Shown piece after piece: positions 8,523 to 17,680 of a stretch of DNA of 64,000 nucleotides (the first letter of the stretch is position 1; each line of letters starts with the position of its first letter). The stretch lies in the NCBI GenBank assembly GCA_018239895.1, contig JAFEGL010000003.1:62001-126000 (forward strand), given 5' to 3'. This DNA comes from Verrucomicrobiota bacterium (GTDB taxonomy: Bacteria; Chlamydiota; Chlamydiia; Chlamydiales; SM23-39). The notes below the pieces were generated by a model. It saw only the letters and a program-made list of their open reading frames with translations. It was not told the DNA's origin and did not search any database. The position numbers and the translations under genes are program-made.

Positions 8523-10739
8523 TTAAGCAGCTCCCTCTACGTTCCTATACTGATCGTACGCTCTATCCTGCGCGGCAAGACCTATTTCCAATAGCTCGGA
8601 ACTTTGAAGGCGCAGCCGATCCGTTTGTCTCCGGTGTTCCTGTATGGTTCTTGCGCACCATTCATCTGAACGATCTTTAATGCGCGCCCGCTCTATTTCA
8701 ACAAGGCGCAGGGTCGATTCAGATCTTTGAATACTTTGATCGTATAGCCCTTCAATTTTACTTTTTTGCACTTGAGCATTTGATCTAATTTGCATTAGAG
8801 ATCGCTCGCGCTGTTGCGCCTCACTATGCAAGATTGTACCGAGAGATAAAAGTTGAGATTCAAATCCGCTGACGGAGGTTCCTTGTTCCGCCTTCTCCCT
8901 CATCTCGTCTCTCAATTTTTGGATGGAAGACTCAATCTGCCTTTTTTGAGTCTCAAAATGTTCGCTATTCAAGCGGATCTGCTCGTGAATTTCTCTGTCA
9001 AGCTGTGCAAGGGCAAGAGATTTTTGGTGATTTAAATTTCTAATCTCTTGGTGAATAGGGTGATTTTCATATTCTTTATCTGCTTCTTGATGCGCTAAAT
9101 TTTTCACTCGATTAGCACTTGCCACCGCTGCATCATAAGCATTTTCAGAATCCTGTATTACCCTTTGATATTGTTGTCTAACTACGGTGACTTGCCGAAT
9201 AATATCGTATTCCGCTTGAGGAATGATGTTGTAATTGACCAGCTTTTCAAGGTTATATTGCGAAGCGATCTCCCTGCATTTTAAGTTCCTGCTCTCGACC
9301 GGAAATTTATCTCGAAACTCTTGGGGATGGGGAAGGGCGAACCCAGGATATCTGCGCAATAATCCTCTCATCCTCTCATACTCGTTGATGATCCACATGA
9401 TCTGCTGATTGCGTGCATAAAAGCTAAAGGATTGGCTCAACGGGGCAGAATCCAAAAGTTGACATTCAATCAATTGAGGGATCGAGTAATTGTTCCTTAA
9501 AGCCATGTACTCCAAACCATTTGTTTCAAGGGCCAATTTGTCTTTCCAAACAACTGGATGGGGCACACTGAAACTTTGGTATCGCCCCAGCCAAAGTTGG
9601 ACTGTCGCATAGCGATTGATTATCTGATTTAAGGTCGATGAATGGGCCCACGCAGTAAAGGATTGCTCGAGCTCCTCGGGAGTTAAAATCCTATGATGAA
9701 CCAACCGTTCCACTACAGGAAAAAGCTTGTCGAATTTGAGCCCCTCAGTCTCCTTTACAAAACGTCCCTTCCAACGGATGAGAGCTGGCAGCGAATAAGC
9801 TGGATAGCCTGCAATCTCATCTGTGACTGCATCGTGGGCCTCAATCACCCCTTGCATAGAGCCGGTGTCAGCGAATCGCTCAAAAGAGCACTTCAGCTCA
9901 TCCGGCGTAAGCAGCCCATAATTGATCAGCCGATGCAGAGAAAACTCCTCCAAGACGCTAACAAATTTAAGGCCATCAGTCTCTGCAGCCACCTTTTCCC
10001 TCCACTGAATCGGGTGGGGCAATTCATATCCTTCGCTCTGGCTGACAACCGGGTTAGTTTTCGCATATTCGTCCACAATTTCGTTCATCGTCGACACAGC
10101 GGCAAACGCCTCAAAAGAGGTTTTCAGCTCAACCGGAGTAACTAAACCGTACTTTATCAGCCTATCCCAAGGAAACGCCATCAATGGGCGATATTCGAAG
10201 CCTCCGGTCTCTCTGGAGAGTTTCTCTTTCCAGCTCTCGTTTCCACTCAATAGATACTCTTCACTCGCAGGGATCGATCTAACTTTCCCGTTCGCCTCTT
10301 CATAGAAATCGACCGTCTCGGAAAAAGGCATCATTTCCACATGTTTTTCGCAAGCATCTTTGAATTGTTCCGGCGTCAAAATTTTATGTCGAATCAGATT
10401 GTCCCAGCCGTGCCTTTTGATCACCTCCGCGAGCGGCATTTTCCCCGCCCTATCTTGAGCTCTAGCCACCTCTTTCGGATTGGTGTAGTCGATCAAACTG
10501 CAGGCGTACCAGATCATCACTCCAGCCCCGGCAGCCAAGGCGACAGACCCAACCGCAAACCAAGGGCTTGCGACAAACGCCAAGACCCCCATTGCCACCG
10601 CGCCGACAAGGCACAGCGTCGCCGCTGCGATTAGCCATGCCCTCTGCACTTTCACATCGGTGCAGCACAATTTTTTCCGATGAACAGCCACCTCATTGAC
10701 GCGATGTACAGAAGATCTTTCAACAGCTCTCGAAGACAT
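8523..10739 (-). CDS. Inc-like membrane protein with six 77-residue repeats
   Basis: 738 residues. Residues 34-82 form two hydrophobic helices separated by a short turn, the bilobed pattern of chlamydial inclusion-membrane (Inc) proteins, with no signal peptide. Six repeats follow, with anchors NLIRHKILTPEQF (115), RLIKYGLVTPVEL (193), RLINYGLLTPDEL (270), RLVHHRILTPEEL (346), QLIECQLLDSAPL (422) and KLVNYNIIPQAEY (499), a period of 76-78. Each carries conserved W-x-x-K...ET-x-GL. The last two repeats are degenerate. Residues 520-735 are a coiled coil. The repeat family is not one I recognise. If it is an Inc protein, the repeats and coiled coil would face the host cytosol; this is inference. 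Confidence 0.8.
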   Translation of the reverse strand: MSSRAVERSSVHRVNEVAVHRKKLCCTDVKVQRAWLIAAATLCLVGAVAMGVLAFVASPWFAVGSVALAAGAGVMIWYACSLIDYTNPKEVARAQDRAGKMPLAEVIKRHGWDNLIRHKILTPEQFKDACEKHVEMMPFSETVDFYEEANGKVRSIPASEEYLLSGNESWKEKLSRETGGFEYRPLMAFPWDRLIKYGLVTPVELKTSFEAFAAVSTMNEIVDEYAKTNPVVSQSEGYELPHPIQWREKVAAETDGLKFVSVLEEFSLHRLINYGLLTPDELKCSFERFADTGSMQGVIEAHDAVTDEIAGYPAYSLPALIRWKGRFVKETEGLKFDKLFPVVERLVHHRILTPEELEQSFTAWAHSSTLNQIINRYATVQLWLGRYQSFSVPHPVVWKDKLALETNGLEYMALRNNYSIPQLIECQLLDSAPLSQSFSFYARNQQIMWIINEYERMRGLLRRYPGFALPHPQEFRDKFPVESRNLKCREIASQYNLEKLVNYNIIPQAEYDIIRQVTVVRQQYQRVIQDSENAYDAAVASANRVKNLAHQEADKEYENHPIHQEIRNLNHQKSLALAQLDREIHEQIRLNSEHFETQKRQIESSIQKLRDEMREKAEQGTSVSGFESQLLSLGTILHSEAQQRERSLMQIRSNAQVQKSKIEGLYDQSIQRSESTLRLVEIERARIKDRSDEWCARTIQEHRRQTDRLRLQSSELLEIGLAAQDRAYDQYRNVEGAA

Positions 10740-10873
10740 AAAAAACCCTTTTTTTGGCGCAACATACTACCAAAATCACTCTTTTTGAAGACAGTCCATT
10801 CCCAACAGCCGCCGGCGAGCTCATCAAAAGAGCTTAAAATAAATTTTAAACTTAATAAGTTCTCCCCCCCGCG

Positions 10874-10892
10874 GACAGGCTAAAAGCCTGTC
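10874..10892. other. Perfect 8-bp inverted repeat in a gap
   Basis: GACAGGCT-AAA-AGCCTGTC forms a stable small hairpin in the 269-base gap between the Inc-like gene and tRNA-Lys. No T-run follows on either strand, so it is not a standard intrinsic terminator. A second C/G-rich hairpin (TCCCC-TCC-GGGGGA) lies about 70 bases further on, near 10964-10976. No gene was seen in this gap. Confidence 0.5.
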
Positions 10893-11008
10893 TCGTCATA
10901 GTCGAATCCAGTTCGCGGTTTAGCGCTCACATCAAGACGCTGGCCGACTCTAGATCGTCCCCTCCGGGGGGATTAAAGAATATTTGATTTGGGTGGATTG
11001 AAGAGAAT

Positions 11009-11081
11009 TGAGACTTGATGGACTCGAACCATCGACCCTCTCATTAAAAGTGAGATGCTCTACCGACTGAGCTAAAGTCTC
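11009..11081 (-). tRNA. tRNA-Lys (anticodon UUU)
   Basis: 73 nt on the minus strand. The acceptor stem GAGACTT pairs with AAGTCTC with discriminator A. The D-arm begins TAGCTCAGTCGGTAGAGC, the anticodon loop is CTTTTAA with TTT, and the T-arm loop is TTCGAGT. CCA is not encoded. It lies directly downstream of tRNA-Glu in the same direction, 38 bases away, so the two are probably co-transcribed. Confidence 0.96.
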
Positions 11082-11119
11082 GGAAGCAGGAAATCTTCAT
11101 TATATGATTTCCTGTATTT

Positions 11120-11194
11120 TGACCCCAAGGGGATTCGAACCCCTGTTATCGGAATGAAAATCCGGTGTCCTAGACCGGGCTAGACGATGGGGCC
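11120..11194 (-). tRNA. tRNA-Glu (anticodon UUC)
   Basis: 75 nt on the minus strand. Acceptor GGCCCCA pairs with TGGGGTC (one G-U pair), discriminator A. The anticodon stem CCGGA/TCCGG encloses a TTTTCAT loop with TTC, and the T-loop is TTCGAAT. CCA is not encoded. It lies between frr and tRNA-Lys. Confidence 0.96.
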
Positions 11195-11276
11195 TTATGG
11201 TCAAAAACGTGATCGATTTTAGCGCATCGCGTTTATTTTGTGCAAGTAGGAACTGAATTTTCCACATAAGGAAACT

Positions 11277-11831
11277 TCAGACCGTCATGATCTCCTTCTC
11301 TTTGTCCGCGCAGGCGGCGTCGCAATCTTTGCAAAACCTGTCGGTCATTTCCTGGATCATTTTCTCGTATTTCTTCATCTGGTCTTCAGTGATGACGCTG
11401 TCGGCCTTTTGCTTGCGGACGAGCTCGTTGAACTTGCGGCGGATGTCGCGCATGGCGATCTTGGCCTTTTCGCCCAGCTCTTTGCACTGCTTCGCAATCT
11501 GCTTGCGGATCGTCTCGTCCATGGGGGGGACGTTTAGGCGGATTACTTTCCCGTCAACCATAGGATGGATGCCGAGATTCGCCGCTTCGATCCCTTTGGC
11601 GATCGCATGGACCGTCGTGATATCAAACGGGGTGACAAGGATCTGCCGCGATTCGGGGACGGTGACGTTCGCGAGCTTTTTCAAGCTCGTTTTGGAGCCG
11701 TAGACGTCTACGTGGACGTTGTCCAATATCGCAGAGTTCGCTCTTCCGGTCCGGAGAGCTTTCAACTCTTGTTTTAAATGGTCGACGGCCGCTTGCATAG
11801 CAGCTTTTACTTGGCTTTCTGGATTGCTCAT
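11277..11831 (-). CDS. frr: Ribosome recycling factor
   Basis: 184 residues, the usual length. It splits post-termination ribosomes together with EF-G. Family signatures are present: LRTGRANSAILDNVHVDVYG near the N-terminus, then IRLNVPPM (reads VIRLNVPPMDETIRKQ), and the C-terminal helical hairpin ending in KEKEIMTV. Its ATG overlaps the pyrH stop (ATGA), so translation is probably coupled. It is the last gene of the rpsB-tsf-pyrH-frr group, the same order as in Chlamydia. Confidence 0.98.
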   Translation of the reverse strand: MSNPESQVKAAMQAAVDHLKQELKALRTGRANSAILDNVHVDVYGSKTSLKKLANVTVPESRQILVTPFDITTVHAIAKGIEAANLGIHPMVDGKVIRLNVPPMDETIRKQIAKQCKELGEKAKIAMRDIRRKFNELVRKQKADSVITEDQMKKYEKMIQEMTDRFCKDCDAACADKEKEIMTV

Positions 11832-12547
11832 AAACCCTCCACTAATGTTCCTGCCGATTGGTTCAATACGGCTTTCATCAAGGCTTGTTCGGTAAATAAA
11901 TTAAATACTCGGATGGGGATCCCATTTTCGCGGCAAAGGGCGATCGCAGTGGCGTCCATGACCTGGAGTTTATGGGCCAATACTTCGGAGTAGCTGACCC
12001 GCTCGAATTTGACCGCATCGGAATGTTTCATGGGATCTTTGTCGTAAATTCCATCGACTTTTGTGGCTTTTAAGAGGACTTCGGCTTGGATCTCGAGAGC
12101 GCGAAGGGCGGCGGCCGAGTCGGTGGTAAAATAGGGGTTGCCGGTTCCTCCAACGAAAATAAGGACGCGGCCTGAATCGAGATATTTTAAGGCTTCTTTC
12201 CAACAAAAAGGCTCGGCCATGACGCGACAATCGATGGCGCTCATGATGCGGCTTTCGCAGTGGATCTGGTCGAAGGCTTGCTGCAGGGCGATCCCGTTCA
12301 TGAGAGTCGCGAGCATCCCCATTTGGTCGGCAGGGGTTCTCTTCATGCCGGAGGCGGCTCCTTTGATGCCGCGGAAAATATTTCCGCCGCCGATAACGAT
12401 GGCGACTTGGATGCCGAGTTGAACGAGTTCTTTGACGGAGGAGGCGATTTTATGACAAGCGCCGGGGTCGACTCCGTAGGCTTGAGAGCCTAAGAGCGCT
12501 TCCCCGGACAGCTTGAGGAGAATTCTGCGGTAAGCCGGCTTAGCCAT
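11828..12547 (-). CDS. pyrH: UMP kinase
   Basis: 239 residues. Phosphorylates UMP to UDP in pyrimidine nucleotide supply; the bacterial enzyme belongs to the amino-acid kinase fold. Visible motifs are RILLKLSGEALLG at the start, VIGGGNIFRG for the phosphate-binding loop, and FVGGTGNPYFTTDSAA for the nucleotide site. It starts 3 bases after the tsf stop and its own stop overlaps the frr start. Confidence 0.98.
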   Translation of the reverse strand: MAKPAYRRILLKLSGEALLGSQAYGVDPGACHKIASSVKELVQLGIQVAIVIGGGNIFRGIKGAASGMKRTPADQMGMLATLMNGIALQQAFDQIHCESRIMSAIDCRVMAEPFCWKEALKYLDSGRVLIFVGGTGNPYFTTDSAAALRALEIQAEVLLKATKVDGIYDKDPMKHSDAVKFERVSYSEVLAHKLQVMDATAIALCRENGIPIRVFNLFTEQALMKAVLNQSAGTLVEGL

Positions 12548-12550
12548 GGC

Positions 12551-13399
12551 TTACTGGCCGATTTTCCAACGCCAGAAGCAACGAACCGCGAGAGGCTTGC
12601 CGATTTTTTTACCACAAGCTTCAAGGAACTGCTGCACGGTGACCGTGTTGTCTTTGACATACTTCTGGTGGATCAAGCAAACTTGATCGGCAAACGCCTT
12701 GATTTTTCCAGATACGATTTTGTCGACGATGTTGGCGGGCTTGCCAGTTACTTGAGAACGGGCAATTTCTTCCTCGCGGGCAACAACGTGAGCTGGAATT
12801 TCTTCGGGTTTGAGGTACTCTGGGTTCTCGGCTGCGACGTGCATCGCGATCTCTTTCGCGATCTCGTCGTGGCCAGCTGCGCCTTCGATCTCGACAACGA
12901 CAACCAGTTTGCCGCCCATGTGGGAATAGATCCCGTAGGAGCTATTTGGGTGCTTATGGATGATCTCGAGACGTCTCAGCTGGATGTTTTCGCCGAGGGC
13001 TTGGATCACCAGGTTCCGGTACTGGTCGAGAGTGATCGATTTATCTTTGTAATAAGGCTGCTGGATCAAGTCGGCAAGCGCTTTTGGCTTTGTCTCGAGA
13101 GCTTGCTTGATGCAATCGTGGACAAAGTGTTTGAAGCGGTCGTTTTGGGTCACGAAATCGGTCTCGGCATTTGCTTCGACGATGGCGAGGGCTTGTTTAT
13201 CCTCAGCGGTGAGGATGAGCCCTTCTTTCGTTTCGCGCCCTTCTTTTTTCACGGCGGATGCCATGCCGGCTTTCCGGAGAATATCGATCGCTTTTTCCAT
13301 GTCGCCTTCGGAAAGGACGAGGGCTTCTTTACACTTGCCCATGCCTACGCCGGTTCGTTCACGGAGTTCTTTGATCATGTCAGCGGTAATATCTTTCAT
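12551..13399 (-). CDS. tsf: Translation elongation factor Ts
   Basis: 282 residues. Nucleotide-exchange factor for EF-Tu. The N-terminal UBA-like region (VKELRERTGVGMG type, here IKELRERTGVGMGKCKEAL) and the EF-Tu contact motif ETDFVTQND (reads AETDFVTQNDRF) are intact. The protein ends in LAVRCFWRWKIGQ, an aromatic tail resembling chlamydial EF-Ts. It lies 18 bases after the rpsB stop with an SD-like GGAGAT in between. Confidence 0.98.
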   Translation of the reverse strand: MKDITADMIKELRERTGVGMGKCKEALVLSEGDMEKAIDILRKAGMASAVKKEGRETKEGLILTAEDKQALAIVEANAETDFVTQNDRFKHFVHDCIKQALETKPKALADLIQQPYYKDKSITLDQYRNLVIQALGENIQLRRLEIIHKHPNSSYGIYSHMGGKLVVVVEIEGAAGHDEIAKEIAMHVAAENPEYLKPEEIPAHVVAREEEIARSQVTGKPANIVDKIVSGKIKAFADQVCLIHQKYVKDNTVTVQQFLEACGKKIGKPLAVRCFWRWKIGQ

Positions 13400-13417
13400 T
13401 TTAGAGGATCTCCTAGA

Positions 13418-14221
13418 TTACTCGTCTGACTCTTCTTCGGTTTCGTCTTCGTCTTCATCCTCTTCTTCAGGAGGTGTTCCAGAGCTCTCCATATCGCCTT
13501 TTGCGACAGGGAGATTTAATTCGTTTTTCCTGTCGATTACAGCTTGCATGAGCGTGGTGAGGACGATCTTGATGCTCTTGAGAGCGTCGTCGTTGCACGC
13601 GATGACGTAGTCGATCGGATCTGGGTCGCAGTTGGTGTCGACGAGGGCCATGACGGGGATGCCGAGTTTATTAGCTTCTGCTACGGCGATATGCTCGCGG
13701 CTTGGGTCGACAACGATGAGGAGTCCGGGAGGTTTGCGCATAGCGCGAATACCGGAGAGGTTTCTATCGAGCTTGACTTGTTCTTTCGTCAGCATCGAAA
13801 TTTCTTTCTTCTTCAATCCTTCCCCACCGGAGGCAATTTTCTTCTCGATCCGCTCGAGAGTTTTTACAGATTGGCGGATGGTGGTCAGGTTGGTTAGGGC
13901 GCCTCCGAGCCAACGCTCGCAGACGTAGAACTCGCCGCATTCTTCGGCGCATTCTTTGACGACCGCTTTTGCCTGCTTCTTGGTGCCGACGAAAAGGATC
14001 GATTTTCTTTTTCCTACGATGTCGTAGACGGTCTGAACGGCTGCTCTGATTTGTTGGAGCGTCTTTGCAAGGTCGATGATGTAGATGCCATTGCGCTCTT
14101 CAAAAATAAAACGCTTCATTTTGGGGTTCCAACGACGTGTTTGGTGGCCAAAATGAGCGCCGGATTCGAGTAACTCTTTGATGGTTACTCCGGTTTCTTT
14201 TGTATGTTTTGTTGTTGCCAA
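13418..14221 (-). CDS. rpsB: 30S ribosomal protein S2, TTG start
   Basis: 267 residues from TTG 14221. The motifs ELLESGAHFGHQTRRWNP and LIVVDPSREHIAVAEA are diagnostic for S2. The only upstream ATG, at 14281, lies inside the tRNA-Gly gene and would add 20 residues foreign to S2. TTG 14221 has GAGGAAA about 6 bases upstream and gives ATTKHTKETGVTIKEL after Met, so it is chosen. The C-terminus carries an acidic Asp/Glu run (about residues 245-267), a feature known from some S2 proteins. First gene of the operon. Confidence 0.96.
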   Translation of the reverse strand: MATTKHTKETGVTIKELLESGAHFGHQTRRWNPKMKRFIFEERNGIYIIDLAKTLQQIRAAVQTVYDIVGKRKSILFVGTKKQAKAVVKECAEECGEFYVCERWLGGALTNLTTIRQSVKTLERIEKKIASGGEGLKKKEISMLTKEQVKLDRNLSGIRAMRKPPGLLIVVDPSREHIAVAEANKLGIPVMALVDTNCDPDPIDYVIACNDDALKSIKIVLTTLMQAVIDRKNELNLPVAKGDMESSGTPPEEEDEDEDETEEESDE

Positions 14222-14254
14222 ATTTTCCTCAAATAATTTTTTAAAGTGGTTCGT

Positions 14255-14325
14255 AGCGCCTGGACAGAATCGAACTGACACTCGTAGCTTGGAAGGCTAC
14301 TGTACTACCATTGTACGACAGGCGC
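14255..14325 (-). tRNA. tRNA-Gly (anticodon UCC)
   Basis: 71 nt on the minus strand. Acceptor GCGCCTG pairs with CAGGCGC, with discriminator U. The anticodon loop CTTCCAA holds TCC, and the T-loop is TTCGATT with one mismatched pair in the T-stem. It lies 33 bases upstream of the rpsB start in the same direction, so it may be processed from the rpsB transcript leader. Confidence 0.95.
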
Positions 14326-14476
14326 GCACGGATTGCTCTTCGCTTTTTAGACGAAAAAACGAAATAGTAGTTTTACCTCACTCGGGGATTTATTTCCAAT
14401 GGAATCTTTCTGCCGCGCTCTGAGACAATCGAAGATTTCCTTGAATTTGACTGGCCTAGTGTAGAAAATTACTTAT

Positions 14477-17400
14477 ATGAAGTCACCATCGAGCAAAACG
14501 AACCAGGTCTTACGGGTTATCCTGATAGCGGTATTTTTAATTCTGTTCCGGGTGTGGCACCTGGCAGTGGTTCAAAGGGACGACAAGCTCCTCCACGCGC
14601 ATCGCTCCCAACGAAAAACTCATCTTGTCCGGGCCGATCGGGGATCGATCTGCGACCGATTCCATGTCCCGCTCGCACTGAACCGGATCTGCTACAATGC
14701 GTCGATCTACTATAGCCACATCGCCCAGATTCCGATAGCGACTTGGCAAGAGGACTCCTCGGGGACTCGCAAGAAAATTTTTCCAAGAAAAGAATACATT
14801 GAAAAGCTCTCAGCTCTTCTCGCCCAGGAGTTAGGTCTAGACTCGCTGAGGATCGAAGATGAGATTCACTCGAAAGCCTCTCTCTTCCCTCACGCCCCTT
14901 ACATCGTCAAGAGCGATTTGAGCGAGAAAGAGCACAGCCGTCTTTGCCAACTGGAGAGGGAGTGGCCGGGGCTTCACGCCGAGATCGCCTCCGAGCGGTT
15001 CTATCCGCTGGGCAAAGTCGGCGCCGACTTGATCGGGACCATGGGTTCGATCAACTCGAGAGAATATGGGGAGATCGCTCAAGAAATGGGGAGGCTCGAA
15101 GAGGCGGCCCAGGCCTTCGAAGAGGGGCGCTGGGAGGATTTGCCTCCGGGATACCATCGGATCGAAGATGTCTATCGACGCCTCCACGAATTGAAAGAAA
15201 AAGCCTACACGCTCAACGACCGGATCGGGAAAACGGGGGCCGAGGGGCAATTCGAGCAAAGGCTCCGGGGGTATTTTGGGAAAAAAAGCATCGAAATTGA
15301 TCAGAAGGGGCGCTTCCTCAAAGACCTTCCGAACAGCCGCCCAGCTGTTGCGGGCCAGCAGGTCGTCCTATCGATCTCTTCGGAACTCCAACAATTTGCC
15401 GAGAGTCTCTTAGCGCATGATGAAAAGGTGCGAGAAGGGAGGAGCCTCGGGTTCGACCCTGCGGTCAAGTCGAGAAAAGCTTTGAAACAGCCCTGGATCA
15501 AAGGGGGCGCGATCGTAGCGCTAGACCCCAACACTGGCGAAGTGCTTGCAATGGCGAGCTATCCCCGATCTGATCCAAACGATTTCATCCCTTCGGGACC
15601 AAACAAAGAGATGAAAAATCGGCAGGTAAACCGTTGGCTAGAAAATGAGCGGTTTATCGCCGATCTTTGGGATGGAAAGGAGAAGCTCTGGCGCGAAAAA
15701 TTCCAGCGCAATTTTACTGAAGAATGGACGCCTCTTACATGGGAATTTTATCTCGACCTAATTTTGCCTTCCGAGGGTCCGCTCAAATCGTTTTTCCACC
15801 GCTGCGACGATCTGAAAACGGCGATTTTACTCCAAGAGGACTTCGAAGCGCTTTTGTACTATACAAATCTCTCCGATCCGAAAGCCCTTTTCGAATCGCT
15901 CCCGAAATGCTCTGAAACGATCCGCGCACGGAGCCCAGATGCAGCCGCTAGCCTAAAGCGGATCGAATCGCACCTCCATCCGATCGCGCTTGCGCAAGAT
16001 AAACTCTTTGCGCTCGATATTTTGCGCCTCGCTGTTTACAGCGCCGCTTTCAGCGACGAGTTGATCCGAGCCGTCGGATCTTTAAAACTCTCTACGTACA
16101 GGGCCTATAACCAGGCGTTCCAAAAATGCGAAGCGATTGCGAAAAAGGAGGCATTCGCCCAATTCCGGAAAGGACCCTTCCAAGAGTGGCGCGCTCAATA
16201 TCAAAAAGATTTTCTCGCAGAAAAAAGGGCGCAAGAAAAAGCGACGAAGACCTATGCCAGACCCTATCTCGATTATCTCGATGAGAAGGAGAGGCAGCTT
16301 TTCGCTGAAGATTGGGCAGAGAAACGGTTCCACGCGGTCGCCAGCCTCCTGAAAAGCGGCGCGTGTCCCGAGGAGACGGCGAAATTCCGGGAGCATTTCC
16401 TGACGGTTCCTGCAGAGTTGCAGATTGAATGGCTCCGGACGTTTCGATCGTACCGGGAATTGGATCGGCCGCTCCTCTTTGCGTACAAAAAAGTAAGGAA
16501 ACCCCACCTGGAAAAGAATCTCGCCGCCGCATTCTATCCAATCGGCGGATTCGGATTCAGCCGATCGAGCGCGTTTCAAGCCTCTTCGCCGCCAGGATCT
16601 ATCTTCAAGCTGGTGGCCGCCTATGCGGCCCTTTCGCAAAACGTCCCCCCCTTTTCGATGATCGATGAGACCGCTTTCGATCCTCGCGTCCCGAAATCGC
16701 AGGTCGTCGGATACACGTTGAATCACGTCCCCTATCCTCGCCATTACAAAGGAGGCCGGCTCCCTCGGAGCCACATCCCTAATACGGGAAAAATCGATCT
16801 AGTCGGAGCCATCGAACAATCGAGCAACCCCTACTTTTCTCTGTTGGCTGGCGACTTTCTCTCCGATCCGGAAGATCTTGCAAAAACGGCCCGTCTTTTC
16901 GGGTACGGAGAAAGATCGAACATCGATCTTCCCCATGAAGCTTCGGGCAACAACCCAACGGATCTGAAGACAAACAGGACAGGGCTCTACTCTTATGCGA
17001 TCGGACAGCACACAGCTCTCGCGACACCTCTTCAAACGGCCGTTTTTCTCGCAGCTCTCGCTAACGGAGGGCGACTGCTCGAACCCAAAATCGCAAAAGA
17101 ATTTATCGGTCCCATGCCAGACAGATCGAGTTTAGAGCCGTTCGAGGCCTCCTCTTATTTTGGAAAAGAGGAGCTCAACGCGATCGGACTCCATTTTCCC
17201 CTCTTTACAGCGGCCCAGCCGCGCCACCAAACAAATGTCGCCATCGAGCAACCGACGCGGATGAAGCGGCAGATTCCTTTAGCAGCCGCCCACAGAAACA
17301 CACTTTTTGAGGGGATGGATCGGGCTGTCTGGGGAACCAAGGGAAGCGCCCGCCCAGGAGCTATTAAGGCGCTCCTTACCAATCCGCTTTGGATGCGCGA

Positions 17401-17680
17401 TTACTTAGCGCTTCAACACCAGATGATTGGGAAAACTGGCACGGCCGAATTTTCTTTCAATCCGAACATCAATCCTGGAAGCGAGTCGCATATCTACAAA
17501 CATATCTGGTTTGGCGCCATCTCCTTTGTTCCCGACAAACTCCGTTGGTCCCATCCCGATCTCGTCGTGGTGGTCTATCTCCGCTATGGCGACGGGGGAA
17601 AAGAGGCGGCTCCCCTCGCCGCCCAAGTAATCCTTAAATGGCGCGAAATCTGCTCCCGCTACTCAAATCTCGGGAACTGA
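14477..17680 (+). CDS. Penicillin-binding protein 2, extra-long chlamydial type
   Basis: 1067 residues against about 630 for E. coli PBP2. A single N-terminal membrane helix (LIAVFLILFRVWHLAVV) precedes the dimerisation region. The transpeptidase motifs are complete: SIFK at about residue 707 (GSIFKLVAAY), SSN at about 780, and KTG at about 985 (GKTGTAEF). The extra length is an insert at about residues 370-670, rich in charged and aromatic residues. Chlamydia PBP2 is similarly long. It should crosslink peptidoglycan made at the division septum. The gene lies divergent to rpsB. The 3' end overlaps the convergent dioxygenase-like gene by 22 bases. Confidence 0.95.
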   Translation: MKSPSSKTNQVLRVILIAVFLILFRVWHLAVVQRDDKLLHAHRSQRKTHLVRADRGSICDRFHVPLALNRICYNASIYYSHIAQIPIATWQEDSSGTRKKIFPRKEYIEKLSALLAQELGLDSLRIEDEIHSKASLFPHAPYIVKSDLSEKEHSRLCQLEREWPGLHAEIASERFYPLGKVGADLIGTMGSINSREYGEIAQEMGRLEEAAQAFEEGRWEDLPPGYHRIEDVYRRLHELKEKAYTLNDRIGKTGAEGQFEQRLRGYFGKKSIEIDQKGRFLKDLPNSRPAVAGQQVVLSISSELQQFAESLLAHDEKVREGRSLGFDPAVKSRKALKQPWIKGGAIVALDPNTGEVLAMASYPRSDPNDFIPSGPNKEMKNRQVNRWLENERFIADLWDGKEKLWREKFQRNFTEEWTPLTWEFYLDLILPSEGPLKSFFHRCDDLKTAILLQEDFEALLYYTNLSDPKALFESLPKCSETIRARSPDAAASLKRIESHLHPIALAQDKLFALDILRLAVYSAAFSDELIRAVGSLKLSTYRAYNQAFQKCEAIAKKEAFAQFRKGPFQEWRAQYQKDFLAEKRAQEKATKTYARPYLDYLDEKERQLFAEDWAEKRFHAVASLLKSGACPEETAKFREHFLTVPAELQIEWLRTFRSYRELDRPLLFAYKKVRKPHLEKNLAAAFYPIGGFGFSRSSAFQASSPPGSIFKLVAAYAALSQNVPPFSMIDETAFDPRVPKSQVVGYTLNHVPYPRHYKGGRLPRSHIPNTGKIDLVGAIEQSSNPYFSLLAGDFLSDPEDLAKTARLFGYGERSNIDLPHEASGNNPTDLKTNRTGLYSYAIGQHTALATPLQTAVFLAALANGGRLLEPKIAKEFIGPMPDRSSLEPFEASSYFGKEELNAIGLHFPLFTAAQPRHQTNVAIEQPTRMKRQIPLAAAHRNTLFEGMDRAVWGTKGSARPGAIKALLTNPLWMRDYLALQHQMIGKTGTAEFSFNPNINPGSESHIYKHIWFGAISFVPDKLRWSHPDLVVVVYLRYGDGGKEAAPLAAQVILKWREICSRYSNLGN

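Noticed and set aside
10860-11000. Possible intrinsic terminator for the tRNA pair
   Set aside because: Hairpins exist but no T-run follows on the minus strand, so a terminator cannot be supported.
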